A stretch of DNA of 64,000 nucleotides from Thalassobium sp. (GTDB taxonomy: Bacteria > Pseudomonadota > Gammaproteobacteria > Pseudomonadales > Oceanobacteraceae), in the NCBI GenBank assembly GCA_002733205.1, contig NVUW01000001.1, positions 744,001-808,000 on the forward strand. The letters run 5' to 3'. How positions within the stretch are numbered: position 1 is the stretch's first letter; every line of letters starts with the position of its first letter. Below, one piece after another: positions 46,089 to 54,825 of the stretch. The position numbers were made by a program, and so were the translations under genes. The notes under the pieces are model-generated. The model was not told where the DNA came from and made no database searches. It worked only from the letters and a program-made list of their open reading frames with translations.

Positions 46089-46265
46089 CCGGTGAATCTG
46101 ATTCAATAATATTGTGCATTGTTAACTATTTATTGTAACAATTGCTCTCCATATTATGTGTCCGGCTTTCGGCACTGATGTTGGAACGCAATTGATAGCG
46201 CGTATTCAGAAACGTTATTCAGAATTCGTACAACAGTGATTTTTACCGTGAATACAGGGCAAGTG

Positions 46266-47204
46266 ATGACCGATGTAATTGCATTCTTCCCCGGTCAGGG
46301 CGCGCAGCAGGTTGGTATGCTGGCGGATCTGGCGGCCGAATATCCTCAGATTCAGAGCACCTTTGCAGAAGCGTCTGAATCCATCCATCTTGATCTCTGG
46401 GCTATGTGTCAGGACGGTCCGGCAGAAACACTGAATCAGACCTATAACACTCAGCCAGCATTACTGACGGCCAGCGTTGCTTTATGGCGTGTACTGCAGG
46501 AAGCCTGTCCGGCGCTGAATGTTGTAGCGGGTGCCGGACACTCTCTGGGTGAATATTCCGCACTGGTTGCGGCTGATGCCATCGACTTCGCCGATGCCGT
46601 GCGTCTGGTGAAAAAGCGTGGTGAACTGATGGAAGCGGCTGTACCGGCGGGACAGGGTGGTATGGCCGCCATACTGGGTCTGGAAGAAGATCAGATCCGC
46701 GCCGTGTGTGCTGAAGCCTCTGCTGCCGGTGTGGTTGAGCCGGCGAATTTTAATGCACCTGGCCAGATCGTTATTGCCGGTGCCATGAGTGGCGTGGAAA
46801 AAGCCATTGAGCTGGCCAAGGCTGCAGGCGCCAAGCGTGCACTGCCATTGGCGGTCAGCGGTCCGTTTCATTCCAGCCTGATGAAAGCCGCAGCCGAAGA
46901 ATTTGGCGAAGCACTGAATGCGGTTTCCTTTCGTGCACCGGCATTCCCGGTGTATCACAACGTTGATAATGCGGTGGCAACTCTGGCAGAAATTCCATCG
47001 CGCCTGCTGGCGCAGTTGTACAGCCCGGTTAACTGGACCGGTGCCGTGCAAGCCTGTCGCGGACGCGCCGATAATGCGATTGAATTCGGTCCGGGCAAAG
47101 TGCTCAGCGGCCTGAATAAACGCATCGATAAAACCCTGGCAACCCATAATACGGGGGATGCCACTTCCTTACAGGCAACCATTGCCTTTATTCAAGGATC
47201 CTGA
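46266..47204 (+). CDS. fabD: Malonyl-CoA:ACP transacylase FabD
   Basis: A 312-residue transferase that loads malonate on ACP. FFPGQGAQQVGML (about 7-19), the catalytic Ser in GAGHSLGEYSALVAA (about 88-102) and the His in LAVSGPFHSSLMK (about 194-206) are clear. ATG at 46266 (MTDVIAFF) is chosen over the GTG at 46236, which adds ten residues lacking in the family. fabG starts two bases after the stop. Confidence 0.96.
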   Translation: MTDVIAFFPGQGAQQVGMLADLAAEYPQIQSTFAEASESIHLDLWAMCQDGPAETLNQTYNTQPALLTASVALWRVLQEACPALNVVAGAGHSLGEYSALVAADAIDFADAVRLVKKRGELMEAAVPAGQGGMAAILGLEEDQIRAVCAEASAAGVVEPANFNAPGQIVIAGAMSGVEKAIELAKAAGAKRALPLAVSGPFHSSLMKAAAEEFGEALNAVSFRAPAFPVYHNVDNAVATLAEIPSRLLAQLYSPVNWTGAVQACRGRADNAIEFGPGKVLSGLNKRIDKTLATHNTGDATSLQATIAFIQGS

Positions 47205-47206
47205 AT

Positions 47207-47947
47207 ATGAGTGAAAAATTACTCGCCCTGGTGACCGGCGCTTCCCGCGGTATTGGCCGTGCGATTGCAGAGCGTCTGGCACGTGATGGCTACCGGGTTG
47301 TCGGCACGGCCACCAGCGAATCCGGAGCCGCTTCGGTTCGTGAAGCGCTTAAGCAGATCGACGGCGATAACGATGCACTGGTACTGAACATTGCCGACGC
47401 GGCGCAGACAGACGGCGCCCTGAAAGATTTTCTGCAGACTTACGGCACACCACGGGTTGTGGTTAATAATGCTGGCATCACCCGCGACAATCTGTTTCTG
47501 CGTATGTCGGATGACGAGTGGGGCGAGGTGATTAACACCAACCTCACCGGCGTATTCCGCGTGTGCAAATCCATGGTTAAGCCGATGCTGAAGCAGAAGG
47601 CTGGCGCCATTATTAATATCAGTTCCATTATCGGCACGACCGGTAATGGCGGGCAGGCAAACTACGCCGCCGCGAAAGCGGGGCTTGAAGGTTTCAGCCG
47701 CTCGCTGGCGCAGGAAATTGCCAGCCGGAATATCACGGTGAATTGTGTCGCGCCGGGATTTATTCAAACAGATATGACGGAAATCTTGCCTGAAACGCAA
47801 AAAGAGGCGATCCTAGCCACCATTCCAGGCAAGCGCTTCGGACAGGTAGAAGAAATCGCAGGTGCGGTTGCTTTTCTGGCCGGAAACGACGCGAAATACA
47901 TTACAGGCCAGACCATTCATGTGAATGGCGGCATGAACATGGGCTGA
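47207..47947 (+). CDS. fabG: 3-oxoacyl-ACP reductase FabG
   Basis: A 246-residue short-chain dehydrogenase for the first reduction of fatty acid elongation. NADPH site TGASRGIGRAIAERLA (about 11-26), NNAGITRDNLFLRM (about 86-99), catalytic Ser in INISSIIG (about 137) and Tyr/Lys in GGQANYAAAKAGLEGFSR (about 146-163). The C-terminal GQTIHVNGGMNM is typical. Part of the fabD-fabG-acpP-fabF run. Confidence 0.96.
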   Translation: MSEKLLALVTGASRGIGRAIAERLARDGYRVVGTATSESGAASVREALKQIDGDNDALVLNIADAAQTDGALKDFLQTYGTPRVVVNNAGITRDNLFLRMSDDEWGEVINTNLTGVFRVCKSMVKPMLKQKAGAIINISSIIGTTGNGGQANYAAAKAGLEGFSRSLAQEIASRNITVNCVAPGFIQTDMTEILPETQKEAILATIPGKRFGQVEEIAGAVAFLAGNDAKYITGQTIHVNGGMNMG

Positions 47948-47991
47948 GGTCATTAAGACCACCAGGAAACTTGAAACGGTAGGAAAAAACC

Positions 47992-48225
47992 ATGAGCAAC
48001 ATTGAAGAACGCGTAAAGAAAATCGTATGTGAACAACTGGGCGTTAAAGAAGAAGACGTTAAGGCTTCGTCCTCTTTCGTTGATGATCTGGGCGCGGATT
48101 CTCTGGATACTGTAGAGCTGGTAATGGCTCTTGAAGAAGAGTTCGAAACCGAAATTCCGGACGAAGATGCTGAGAAGCTGACCACCGTCCAGGAAGCCAT
48201 CGACTACATCATCGCCAATCTGTAA
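47992..48225 (+). CDS. acpP: Acyl carrier protein
   Basis: A 77-residue acidic ACP with the phosphopantetheine Ser in [20 protein letters not shown] (Ser about 37). AGGA precedes the start. Followed by a strong terminator, so acpP can be expressed at higher level than fabF. Central carrier for fatty acid synthesis. Confidence 0.98.
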   Translation: MSNIEERVKKIVCEQLGVKEEDVKASSSFVDDLGADSLDTVELVMALEEEFETEIPDEDAEKLTTVQEAIDYIIANL

Positions 48226-48239
48226 GATTTGCGAGTCTG

Positions 48240-48269
48240 AAAGCCGCCTCTTCTGACGCGGCTTTTTTT
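48240..48269 (+). terminator. Terminator after acpP
   Basis: AAAGCCGC (48240-48247), ten-base loop, GCGGCTTT and a T-run to 48269. Confidence 0.9.
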
Positions 48270-48329
48270 ATGCCTGTTTTGTGACCATATTTGCACCGTA
48301 TTTGCGACGATAGGGATGAAAGACGGAAT

Positions 48330-49571
48330 ATGACGAAGCGACGTGTAGTAATAACAGGGTTGGGCAGCGTCAATCCGCTCGGTCTGAACGTGGCAGACAC
48401 CTGGCGCGCAGTCTGCGCGGGCGTCAGTGGTATTGGCCTGATTGAGCATTTTGATACCGAGGGCTACGCCACCCGAATTGGCGGCGCGGTGAAAGACTTT
48501 GACGTAACCTGCGTCATGAGTGAAAAAGACGCGCGCAAAATGGATTTGTTTCTGCAATACGCCATGGTGGCCGCCGAGCAGGCCATTACCGATGCCGGGT
48601 TTCCTGAAACGTTAAATCGTGATCGCGTCGGCGTAGCGGTTGGCTCAGGCATTGGTGGCATCACCACAATAGAGCAGAATTATCAGCAACTGCAGAACAG
48701 CGGCCCGCGCCGCGTGTCACCTTTTCTGGTACCCGCAGCCGTGATCAACATGGCCTCGGGCAATATCGCCATCCGCCATAAGTTGCGCGGGCCTAATTTT
48801 GCCATCACCACCGCCTGCACAACGGGCACGCACAATATCGGCTATGCGGCGCGCACGATTGCCTATGGCGATGCCGATGTCATGATTGCCGGCGGGTCCG
48901 AGATGGCATCGTCACCTCTTGGCGTTGCCGGCTTTGCCGCTGCGCGCGCAATGAGTACCCGCAATGACGAGCCGCAAAAAGCCAGTCGCCCATGGGATAA
49001 AGACCGCGATGGTTTTGTGCTCGGTGATGGCGCAGCAGTATTGGTACTGGAGTCGCTCGAACACGCGCAAGCCCGTGGCGCTACTATCTATGCCGAACTC
49101 AGTGGCCTTGGCATGAGTGATGACGCCCATCACATCACCAGTCCACCGGAGAATGGCGAAGGCGCGCGCATGGCAATGGCTAACGCCATCAACGATGCCG
49201 GTCTGCAGCCGCAGGATATTGATTACATCAATGCCCATGGCACCTCGACCCTGGTTGGCGACATCGCGGAGACTCAGGCCATTAAAGATCTGTTTGGCAG
49301 CCATACTGCTCAGGTGGCGGTCTCTTCCACCAAATCCATGACCGGGCATCTGCTCGGTGCTGCCGGTGCGCTGGAAGCACTGATCACGGTATTGGCCGTA
49401 CGTGACGGCATCGCCCCCCCGACCATCAACCTCGACAATCCTGCTGACGGCTGTGATCTGGACTATGTGCCGCATAAAGCGCGCAACATGCCCATCCGCG
49501 CCGCCATCTCCAACTCCTTTGGCTTTGGCGGAACCAACGGCAGCTTGTTATTTCGCCGTTACGATGCCTGA
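48330..49571 (+). CDS. fabF: 3-oxoacyl-ACP synthase II FabF
   Basis: A 413-residue condensing enzyme that elongates acyl-ACP, including temperature-linked unsaturated chains. [16 protein letters not shown] (about 6-21) starts it; the Cys nucleophile is in [16 protein letters not shown] (about 160-175), the two His are in [12 protein letters not shown] and [14 protein letters not shown], and the end has [15 protein letters not shown]. Start at 48330 is supported by the N-terminal family match; the longer frame begins inside the acpP terminator. It overlaps pabC by eight bases. Confidence 0.95.
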   Translation: MTKRRVVITGLGSVNPLGLNVADTWRAVCAGVSGIGLIEHFDTEGYATRIGGAVKDFDVTCVMSEKDARKMDLFLQYAMVAAEQAITDAGFPETLNRDRVGVAVGSGIGGITTIEQNYQQLQNSGPRRVSPFLVPAAVINMASGNIAIRHKLRGPNFAITTACTTGTHNIGYAARTIAYGDADVMIAGGSEMASSPLGVAGFAAARAMSTRNDEPQKASRPWDKDRDGFVLGDGAAVLVLESLEHAQARGATIYAELSGLGMSDDAHHITSPPENGEGARMAMANAINDAGLQPQDIDYINAHGTSTLVGDIAETQAIKDLFGSHTAQVAVSSTKSMTGHLLGAAGALEALITVLAVRDGIAPPTINLDNPADGCDLDYVPHKARNMPIRAAISNSFGFGGTNGSLLFRRYDA

Positions 49572-50400
49572 GTCTGCCCGCGCTTATGCCTTGGTTGATG
49601 GTCAGTGGCAAACCCACTGGCCATCAACCGATCGCGGCTTACAGTACGGTGATGGTCTGTTTGAGACCATCCGCTTTGCGCCCGATGGCCATGTTCCGCT
49701 GTGGAAATACCACCGACAGCGTTTACTGCAGGGCTTGTGTGCACTGAATTTTCCCATCGACAGCCTGAAGCAAATAGAGCAGGCCCTGGCGCAGCGGCCG
49801 GACGCTGCGTCAGACTCTCCGCTGCAGGCTGGAAAACTGATCGTTACCCGCGGCTGCGGCCCGCGTGGTTATGCGCCACCGGCCACGCCTGAACTGCTGA
49901 TTCAATGGCAACCTTTTGTGCCACAGGACTGGGCCTGTCACCGCTTGCCACAAGGCTTAACCGCTGGCTTCAGTGATATTGCACTGGCGATTCAGCCCGA
50001 ACTGGCCGGATTTAAGCACCTCAACCGGCTGGAGCAGGTACTGGCCCGTCAACGCTTTGAATCTGACTGGCAGGAAGCGGTCATGCTGGATACCGCAGGA
50101 CAGGTTATTGAAGGCTGCATGAGTAATCTGTTTCTGCTGGAGCAGGGCCGGTTAATCACCCCCGACCTGAGCGGCAGCGGCGTTAATGGCGTCGTCCGGC
50201 GTTGGCTGTTGAGTCAGTACAATGTTACGGTCACCACGATTGACCGGGTGCGCCTGCTGGCAGCGGACGCTGTGTTTTTTTGCAACAGCCTGCAGGGCAT
50301 TATCAGCGCCGCCCAGATTAACGGGCAGGCATTCGAACATTCGTCAGCGCAACAGCAGATTGCCGCGCTGCAGCAGGATCTGGAGAATCTTTACGCATGA
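49564..50400 (+). CDS. pabC: Aminodeoxychorismate lyase PabC
   Basis: A 278-residue PLP-dependent fold-IV enzyme that releases pyruvate to give p-aminobenzoate. Signatures are [18 protein letters not shown] (about 21-38), the PLP Lys in [14 protein letters not shown] (about 150), [13 protein letters not shown] (about 182-194) and [12 protein letters not shown]. PabB is encoded at 11642. The gene is inserted between fabF and mltG as in E. coli and Pseudomonas, with overlaps on both sides, so it is in one message. Confidence 0.94.
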   Translation: MPESARAYALVDGQWQTHWPSTDRGLQYGDGLFETIRFAPDGHVPLWKYHRQRLLQGLCALNFPIDSLKQIEQALAQRPDAASDSPLQAGKLIVTRGCGPRGYAPPATPELLIQWQPFVPQDWACHRLPQGLTAGFSDIALAIQPELAGFKHLNRLEQVLARQRFESDWQEAVMLDTAGQVIEGCMSNLFLLEQGRLITPDLSGSGVNGVVRRWLLSQYNVTVTTIDRVRLLAADAVFFCNSLQGIISAAQINGQAFEHSSAQQQIAALQQDLENLYA

Positions 50401-51437
50401 GTCTGAGCAAACGCCTGCTGGCTTTGTCCTCCCTTACCTTTTTATTACTCAGCGCCACGTTGCTGGCCATCTGGCAACTGCCGACCAATAACGAGCAACC
50501 GGTGCGCATTGAAGTGGTCAGTGGCGATACCATCAGTAGTCTGAGCCGACGCTGGCAGGCCGATGGCTGGCTGCCTTCGGCGCTGCTGTTGCGCATTCAG
50601 GCACGCCTGACCGGGCAGGAGCGGGTGTTGCGGGTTGGCGAGTACGAAATTCCGCCAGAACTGAGCGGCGGTGAATTGTTGTCATTTCTCGCAACCGCAA
50701 CCCCGGTGACGTATCGCGTCAGCCTGATTGAAGGGCTGCAGTTACGGGATGCTCTCACGGCTCTGGCACAGGCGCCGCGTCTGACCCAGGATCTGACCCC
50801 ACTAACGCCGGAGCGGGTGGCGGAGGTGCTCGGCCTGCAAGGGAACCCTGAAGGCTGGTTGTACCCCGACACTTACGTTTATCACAGTGGCGAAGGGGTG
50901 TCGTCGGTTCTGCGTCAGGCTTACCAGCGCATGCGCGGGCAATTGGCGGAGGCCTGGGAGCAACGCGCTGCCGACCTGCCGTACCACAGTCCTTACGAGG
51001 CCCTGATCATGGCTTCCATCGTGGAAAAAGAAACCGGGGTCATTGCCGAGCGCCCGGTGATTGCGGGTGTATTCGTACGCAGGATGCAGAAAAACATGCG
51101 TCTGGAGACCGATCCGACGGTTATTTATGGTCTGGGCCCACAATTTGACGGCAATTTGCGTAAAAAACATCTGCAGGATCGTACAAATCCGTACAATACC
51201 TACCGCCAGAAAGGCCTGCCACCAACGCCCATTGCGCTGGCGGGCCGTGCCGCACTGGATGCGGCGCTGAATCCGGCCGCAGGCGATGAACTGTACTTTG
51301 TGGCCCGCGGCGACGGCAGCCATCAATTCTCGGCAACGCTTGAAGAACACAACAAAGCAGTGCGGAAATATCAGATTTTCCGTCGCAAAAAAGATTACCG
51401 ATCGGCGCCGGCAGAAGCCGCTGCGCCAGAATCCTGA
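50397..51437 (+). CDS. mltG: Endolytic murein transglycosylase MltG (YceG)
   Basis: A 346-residue inner-membrane enzyme that cuts nascent glycan strands. One N-terminal membrane helix (LLALSSLTFLLLSATLLAIW, about 6-25), a LysM-like part (VVSGDTISSLSRRWQADGWL, about 40-59) and the catalytic region with Glu in ASIVEKETGVIAERPVIAGV (about 205-224) and RLETDPTVIYG. ATGA overlap with pabC. Functions in limiting glycan chain length. Confidence 0.95.
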   Translation: MSLSKRLLALSSLTFLLLSATLLAIWQLPTNNEQPVRIEVVSGDTISSLSRRWQADGWLPSALLLRIQARLTGQERVLRVGEYEIPPELSGGELLSFLATATPVTYRVSLIEGLQLRDALTALAQAPRLTQDLTPLTPERVAEVLGLQGNPEGWLYPDTYVYHSGEGVSSVLRQAYQRMRGQLAEAWEQRAADLPYHSPYEALIMASIVEKETGVIAERPVIAGVFVRRMQKNMRLETDPTVIYGLGPQFDGNLRKKHLQDRTNPYNTYRQKGLPPTPIALAGRAALDAALNPAAGDELYFVARGDGSHQFSATLEEHNKAVRKYQIFRRKKDYRSAPAEAAAPES

Positions 51438-51452
51438 GCAGGAACATCCCGT

Positions 51453-52112
51453 ATGACAAAGCCGCAACCAGGCTTGTTTATTACCTTTGAAGGCGGAGAA
51501 GGGGTGGGTAAATCCACCAATATCGCCTTCTGTGCTGAGTGGCTGCGCGCCCGTGGCATTGAAGTCGTCGTTACCCGTGAGCCGGGCGGTACTGAAATCG
51601 CCGAAACCATCCGTGAGCGGCTACTAAAAGCCCATCACGCTGAAACCATGCAACCCCTGACTGAGCTGCTGCTGGTGTTTGCCGCCCGTGCTCAGCATCT
51701 GCAGGCGCTCATTCAACCGGCGCTGGCGCGCGGTGCCTGGGTACTGTGTGATCGTTTTACCGACTCCACCATTGCTTATCAGGGTTTTGGTCGCCAGCTG
51801 CCACTCGCACAAATTGAACAGCTGAAAGCACTGGTGCAGCAGGGGCTGGAACCTGACTGCACCTTGCTGCTGGAAGCGCCACTCGCCGTGGGTATGGGTC
51901 GCGCCCGTGGCCGTGCTGACCAGGCCGGCGAAGCGGTTGATCGTTTTGAGCAGGAGCAGCTGGATTTCTTTGAGCGCGTACAGCAGGGCTTTGCCTGGCT
52001 GACCACTCAGCATGAACGCTTTCGCCGTATTGATGCCGCACAACCATTAACGGCTGTGCAGCAGCAGATCGAACAGGTTTTGCTAACGCTGTTACCCGGA
52101 GCTGATTCATGA
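51453..52112 (+). CDS. tmk: Thymidylate kinase Tmk
   Basis: A 219-residue dTMP kinase. P-loop FEGGEGVGKSTNIAF (about 10-24), TREPGGTEIAE (about 40-50), CDRFTDSTIAYQGFGR (about 95-110) and the Arg-rich LID RARGRADQAGEAVDRFE (about 149-165) of the E. coli class. It starts 15 bases after mltG and overlaps holB by four. Confidence 0.96.
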   Translation: MTKPQPGLFITFEGGEGVGKSTNIAFCAEWLRARGIEVVVTREPGGTEIAETIRERLLKAHHAETMQPLTELLLVFAARAQHLQALIQPALARGAWVLCDRFTDSTIAYQGFGRQLPLAQIEQLKALVQQGLEPDCTLLLEAPLAVGMGRARGRADQAGEAVDRFEQEQLDFFERVQQGFAWLTTQHERFRRIDAAQPLTAVQQQIEQVLLTLLPGADS

Positions 52113-53110
52113 GCGTGCAACCCTGGCATCAGGACGTATGGCATGAACTGGTTCGCCGCCAGCAAAGCAGCGGACTGCCCCATGCGCTACTGCTGACTGG
52201 CCTTGAAGGCATCGGCAAGCATCAACTGGCTTTGCATGCCGCGCAATGGCTGTTATGCCTGCGCGATGAAGCCGAACCCTGCGGCGCATGCCACAGCTGC
52301 CAGCTTTGGGCAGCCGGCAGTCATCCGGACTTTATGCTGTGCCAGCCGGAAGATGGCAGTCGCCAGATCCGCATTGATGCCATTCGTAAAATCAATAACT
52401 TCCTCGCCCAGACACCGCAGATCAGTCGCTGTCAGGTGGTCAGCCTGCGCCCGGTCGAAGTAATGAACACGAACGCCGCCAACGCACTGCTGAAGACTCT
52501 GGAAGAACCGGCCGGTGAAAGCTTTCTTCTGTTGGAAACCGAACGCTTTGGCTCGGTGCTGCCAACCATCCGCAGTCGCTGTCAGCGCCTGCAGCTCAGT
52601 CCGCCGGTACAGTCTGAAGCGCTGAGCTGGCTGCAGCAGCAGGGTTTTGCCGCTGAAGTGGCTGAGCCGGCGTTGCGCATGAATCATCAGGCACCGTTAA
52701 AAGCACTGGATTGGCTGACGCGTGAGCAAAGCAGCCAGCAGCAGCGCTGGTTTGATCTGCTGCGCCAGTGGAGCTTGGGCCAGATTCCACTACAAGCCGC
52801 TGCAGAAGGCTGGAATAAGCTTGAGTTTCAGGATGTAACCTCCTGGTTTTATTCAATTTTGTCGGACTGTCTGAAGGCGAAACTGGGTATCAGCGCGCAG
52901 CAACTGGTGTTTACCGATCAGGTTTTTCAGTTGCTGCCGTGCGCTACCCTGAATCCGGCAAAACTGATAACCTTGCAGCATAAAGTTCAGGCCGTACTCG
53001 GGCAGTTGTTGTCTGGTGGCGGTAACTATAATAAGCAGTTGCTGCTTGAATCCCTGTTGCTGGATTGGCAGCAGATCGTTCAGGACAGTCATCGCGGGGA
53101 GCATGCATGA
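52109..53110 (+). CDS. holB: DNA polymerase III delta' subunit HolB
   Basis: A 333-residue clamp-loader subunit. The degenerate P-loop LLTGLEGIGKHQLA (about 29-42), a zinc module with CGACHSC (about 59-65) after Cys 50, and the sensor 1 to SRC region NANAANALLKTLEEP and LPTIRSRCQRLQL are as in the family. ATGA overlap with tmk and with pilZ (53107), the usual order. Confidence 0.94.
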   Translation: MSVQPWHQDVWHELVRRQQSSGLPHALLLTGLEGIGKHQLALHAAQWLLCLRDEAEPCGACHSCQLWAAGSHPDFMLCQPEDGSRQIRIDAIRKINNFLAQTPQISRCQVVSLRPVEVMNTNAANALLKTLEEPAGESFLLLETERFGSVLPTIRSRCQRLQLSPPVQSEALSWLQQQGFAAEVAEPALRMNHQAPLKALDWLTREQSSQQQRWFDLLRQWSLGQIPLQAAAEGWNKLEFQDVTSWFYSILSDCLKAKLGISAQQLVFTDQVFQLLPCATLNPAKLITLQHKVQAVLGQLLSGGGNYNKQLLLESLLLDWQQIVQDSHRGEHA

Positions 53111-53457
53111 CCGCCAATTTAGGTGCCCGCAGCGGCATTTTGTCGCTGACCATTAAAGATAAATCGGTTCTTTACGCCGCCTATATGCCGTTTATCAAAG
53201 AAGGCGGTTTGTTTATTCCGACCAACAAGCAGTATCAGTTAGGCGATGAAGTCTTCATGCTGCTGAAGCTGATGGACGAAGCCGAGAAAATCCCGGTGGC
53301 TGGCAAAGTCATTTGGGTAACGCCGAAAGGTGCACAAGGTAACAAAGTCGCCGGTATTGGCGTGCAGTTTACCGGCGACGAAAGCATGGCCCGCGATAAA
53401 ATCGAAACCTACCTGGCCGGTGCCCTGAAGTCGGATCGCATTACCCATACGATGTAG
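53107..53457 (+). CDS. pilZ: Type IV pilus PilZ-domain protein
   Basis: A 116-residue PilZ-family protein that follows holB in pilus-bearing gammaproteobacteria. GILSLTIKDKSVLYAAYMPF (about 9-28), KEGGLFIPTN, VFMLLKLMDEAEKIPVAGKV and GIGVQF are the family sequences. This PilZ type lacks the RxxxR cyclic-di-GMP motif at the N terminus and is thought to act through the PilB ATPase and FimX. Start at 53107 overlaps holB by four bases. Confidence 0.93.
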   Translation: MTANLGARSGILSLTIKDKSVLYAAYMPFIKEGGLFIPTNKQYQLGDEVFMLLKLMDEAEKIPVAGKVIWVTPKGAQGNKVAGIGVQFTGDESMARDKIETYLAGALKSDRITHTM

Positions 53458-53489
53458 CCAGATGGCCGATATAGCCATTCGGCAGGCAT

Positions 53490-53517
53490 AAAAAAGAGCG
53501 CTCAGGCGCTCTTTTTT
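53490..53517. terminator. Bidirectional terminator between pilZ and the aminotransferase gene
   Basis: A6 GAGCGC, TCAG, GCGCTC T6. It serves convergent genes. Confidence 0.93.
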
Positions 53518-53536
53518 GTGGCTGTCATCTTTGTGT

Positions 53537-54676
53537 TCAGAGCGCTTCGATCAGGCACTCCACGGCATCTACGGCGTCTTCCATCACTTCCTGGGTGGTG
53601 TGAAAATGCGGTGAGAAGCGGATGCCGCCACCACGATTGGCACAGATGACACCTGCCTGCATCAGCAGTTTGTACAGCTGTGTGCTGTCTTTCCCCATAA
53701 AATGGAAAGTCAGAATGCCGGACGGACGCTGATGCAGCAGCGGGTTGATAAAGGTGGCACCTTTGTCGTCCAGTAATTCTTTCAGGTAGAGCACGTTGGT
53801 GACCACACGGGTAGCGACCTGATCCATTCCCACTTCCAGCAGCAAATCAGTACTGGCTTTCAATGCCGATGCTGCCAGCATATTGGGGCTGCCGCATTCA
53901 AAACGACGCGCATCAGCTGCCGGTTGCCAGTCTTTGCGGTCGTAGTTGCCCATGTCTTCCACCATGTGCCAGCCGTACTCTGACAGCGTCAACTGATCCA
54001 TCACCTGCGGGCGGACATAGAAAAACCCCAGACCTTCCGGGCCAAGTAACCACTTGTGGCCGTCAGCCATAGCGAAGTCGGCCTGAATCGCCTGAACCGA
54101 AAACGGCAGGGCGCCCACCGCCTGAATGGCATCAACACAGAAAAGGGTGCCCACCGCCCGACAGGCTTCGCCCAACCGGACCAGATCCAGCGTTAGCCCT
54201 GTGGCATATTGAATGGCGCTGATCGACAACAATCGTGGTTTCTGCGCCAGGGCTTCCAGTAGCAGGGATTCCGGGTCATCCCACGGTAAAGCAACGGCAA
54301 TAACCTTGACGCCTTTGCACGCCAGCGCTTCCCAGACGATGCGATTGGATGGAAATTCCTGATCGCTGATCACTACCACGTCGCCCGGCTGCCAGTCGAT
54401 GCCATTCGCCACGAACGATAATGCTTCGGACGTATTTTTCACCAGCGCGACAGAGCCCTTCGGGGCATCAATTAATGTCTCAAGGTTGCGCTTAAGGCCA
54501 GCCTCCATTGCGCTCCAGTGTGGATAGCGACTGGCGCCGAGGGCGGTGTTTTCGGCGGCAAAATCGCTGACAGCAATCCGCGCGCGTTCCGGCCAGGGCG
54601 CAACGGCGGCGTGATTCAGATACAAGCACTCGTGGTTGACCGGGAATTCATCGTCCCAGCGCGGTTCGGTATTCAT
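53537..54676 (-). CDS. Class V aminotransferase / cysteine desulfurase-like enzyme
   Basis: A 379-residue fold-I PLP enzyme. The PLP Lys is in MADGHKWLLGPEGLGFFYVR (about 205-224), VKNTSEALSFVANGIDW (about 78-94) binds phosphate, and SISAIQYATGLTLDLVRL and VDAIQAVGALPFSV contain the ring-stacking and Asp/Gln residues. Compared with IscS, there is no conserved Cys loop near the C terminus. The start at 54676 with CAGGAG fits; the frame runs nine codons further. The substrate is not known; selenocysteine lyase-like or kynureninase-like roles are possible. Confidence 0.87.
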   Translation of the reverse strand: MNTEPRWDDEFPVNHECLYLNHAAVAPWPERARIAVSDFAAENTALGASRYPHWSAMEAGLKRNLETLIDAPKGSVALVKNTSEALSFVANGIDWQPGDVVVISDQEFPSNRIVWEALACKGVKVIAVALPWDDPESLLLEALAQKPRLLSISAIQYATGLTLDLVRLGEACRAVGTLFCVDAIQAVGALPFSVQAIQADFAMADGHKWLLGPEGLGFFYVRPQVMDQLTLSEYGWHMVEDMGNYDRKDWQPAADARRFECGSPNMLAASALKASTDLLLEVGMDQVATRVVTNVLYLKELLDDKGATFINPLLHQRPSGILTFHFMGKDSTQLYKLLMQAGVICANRGGGIRFSPHFHTTQEVMEDAVDAVECLIEAL

Positions 54677-54825
54677 AAGGCTCCTGCGGTTTGTGGTCGG
54701 CATGCTGGCTGATTAGTGCACAGAAAGAACAGGCTGGTGCAAGCACTTTGCGCGACTGAGGTTCTGTGCCTGTCAGACAACTGATAACATACCTGAGTTT
54801 ACACATCAGGATAACAGAGAGCTGT

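Noticed and set aside
46118..46142. AT-rich inverted repeat before fabD as a FabR/FadR operator
   Set aside because: The arms do not match either consensus I know, so it is only mentioned as structure.
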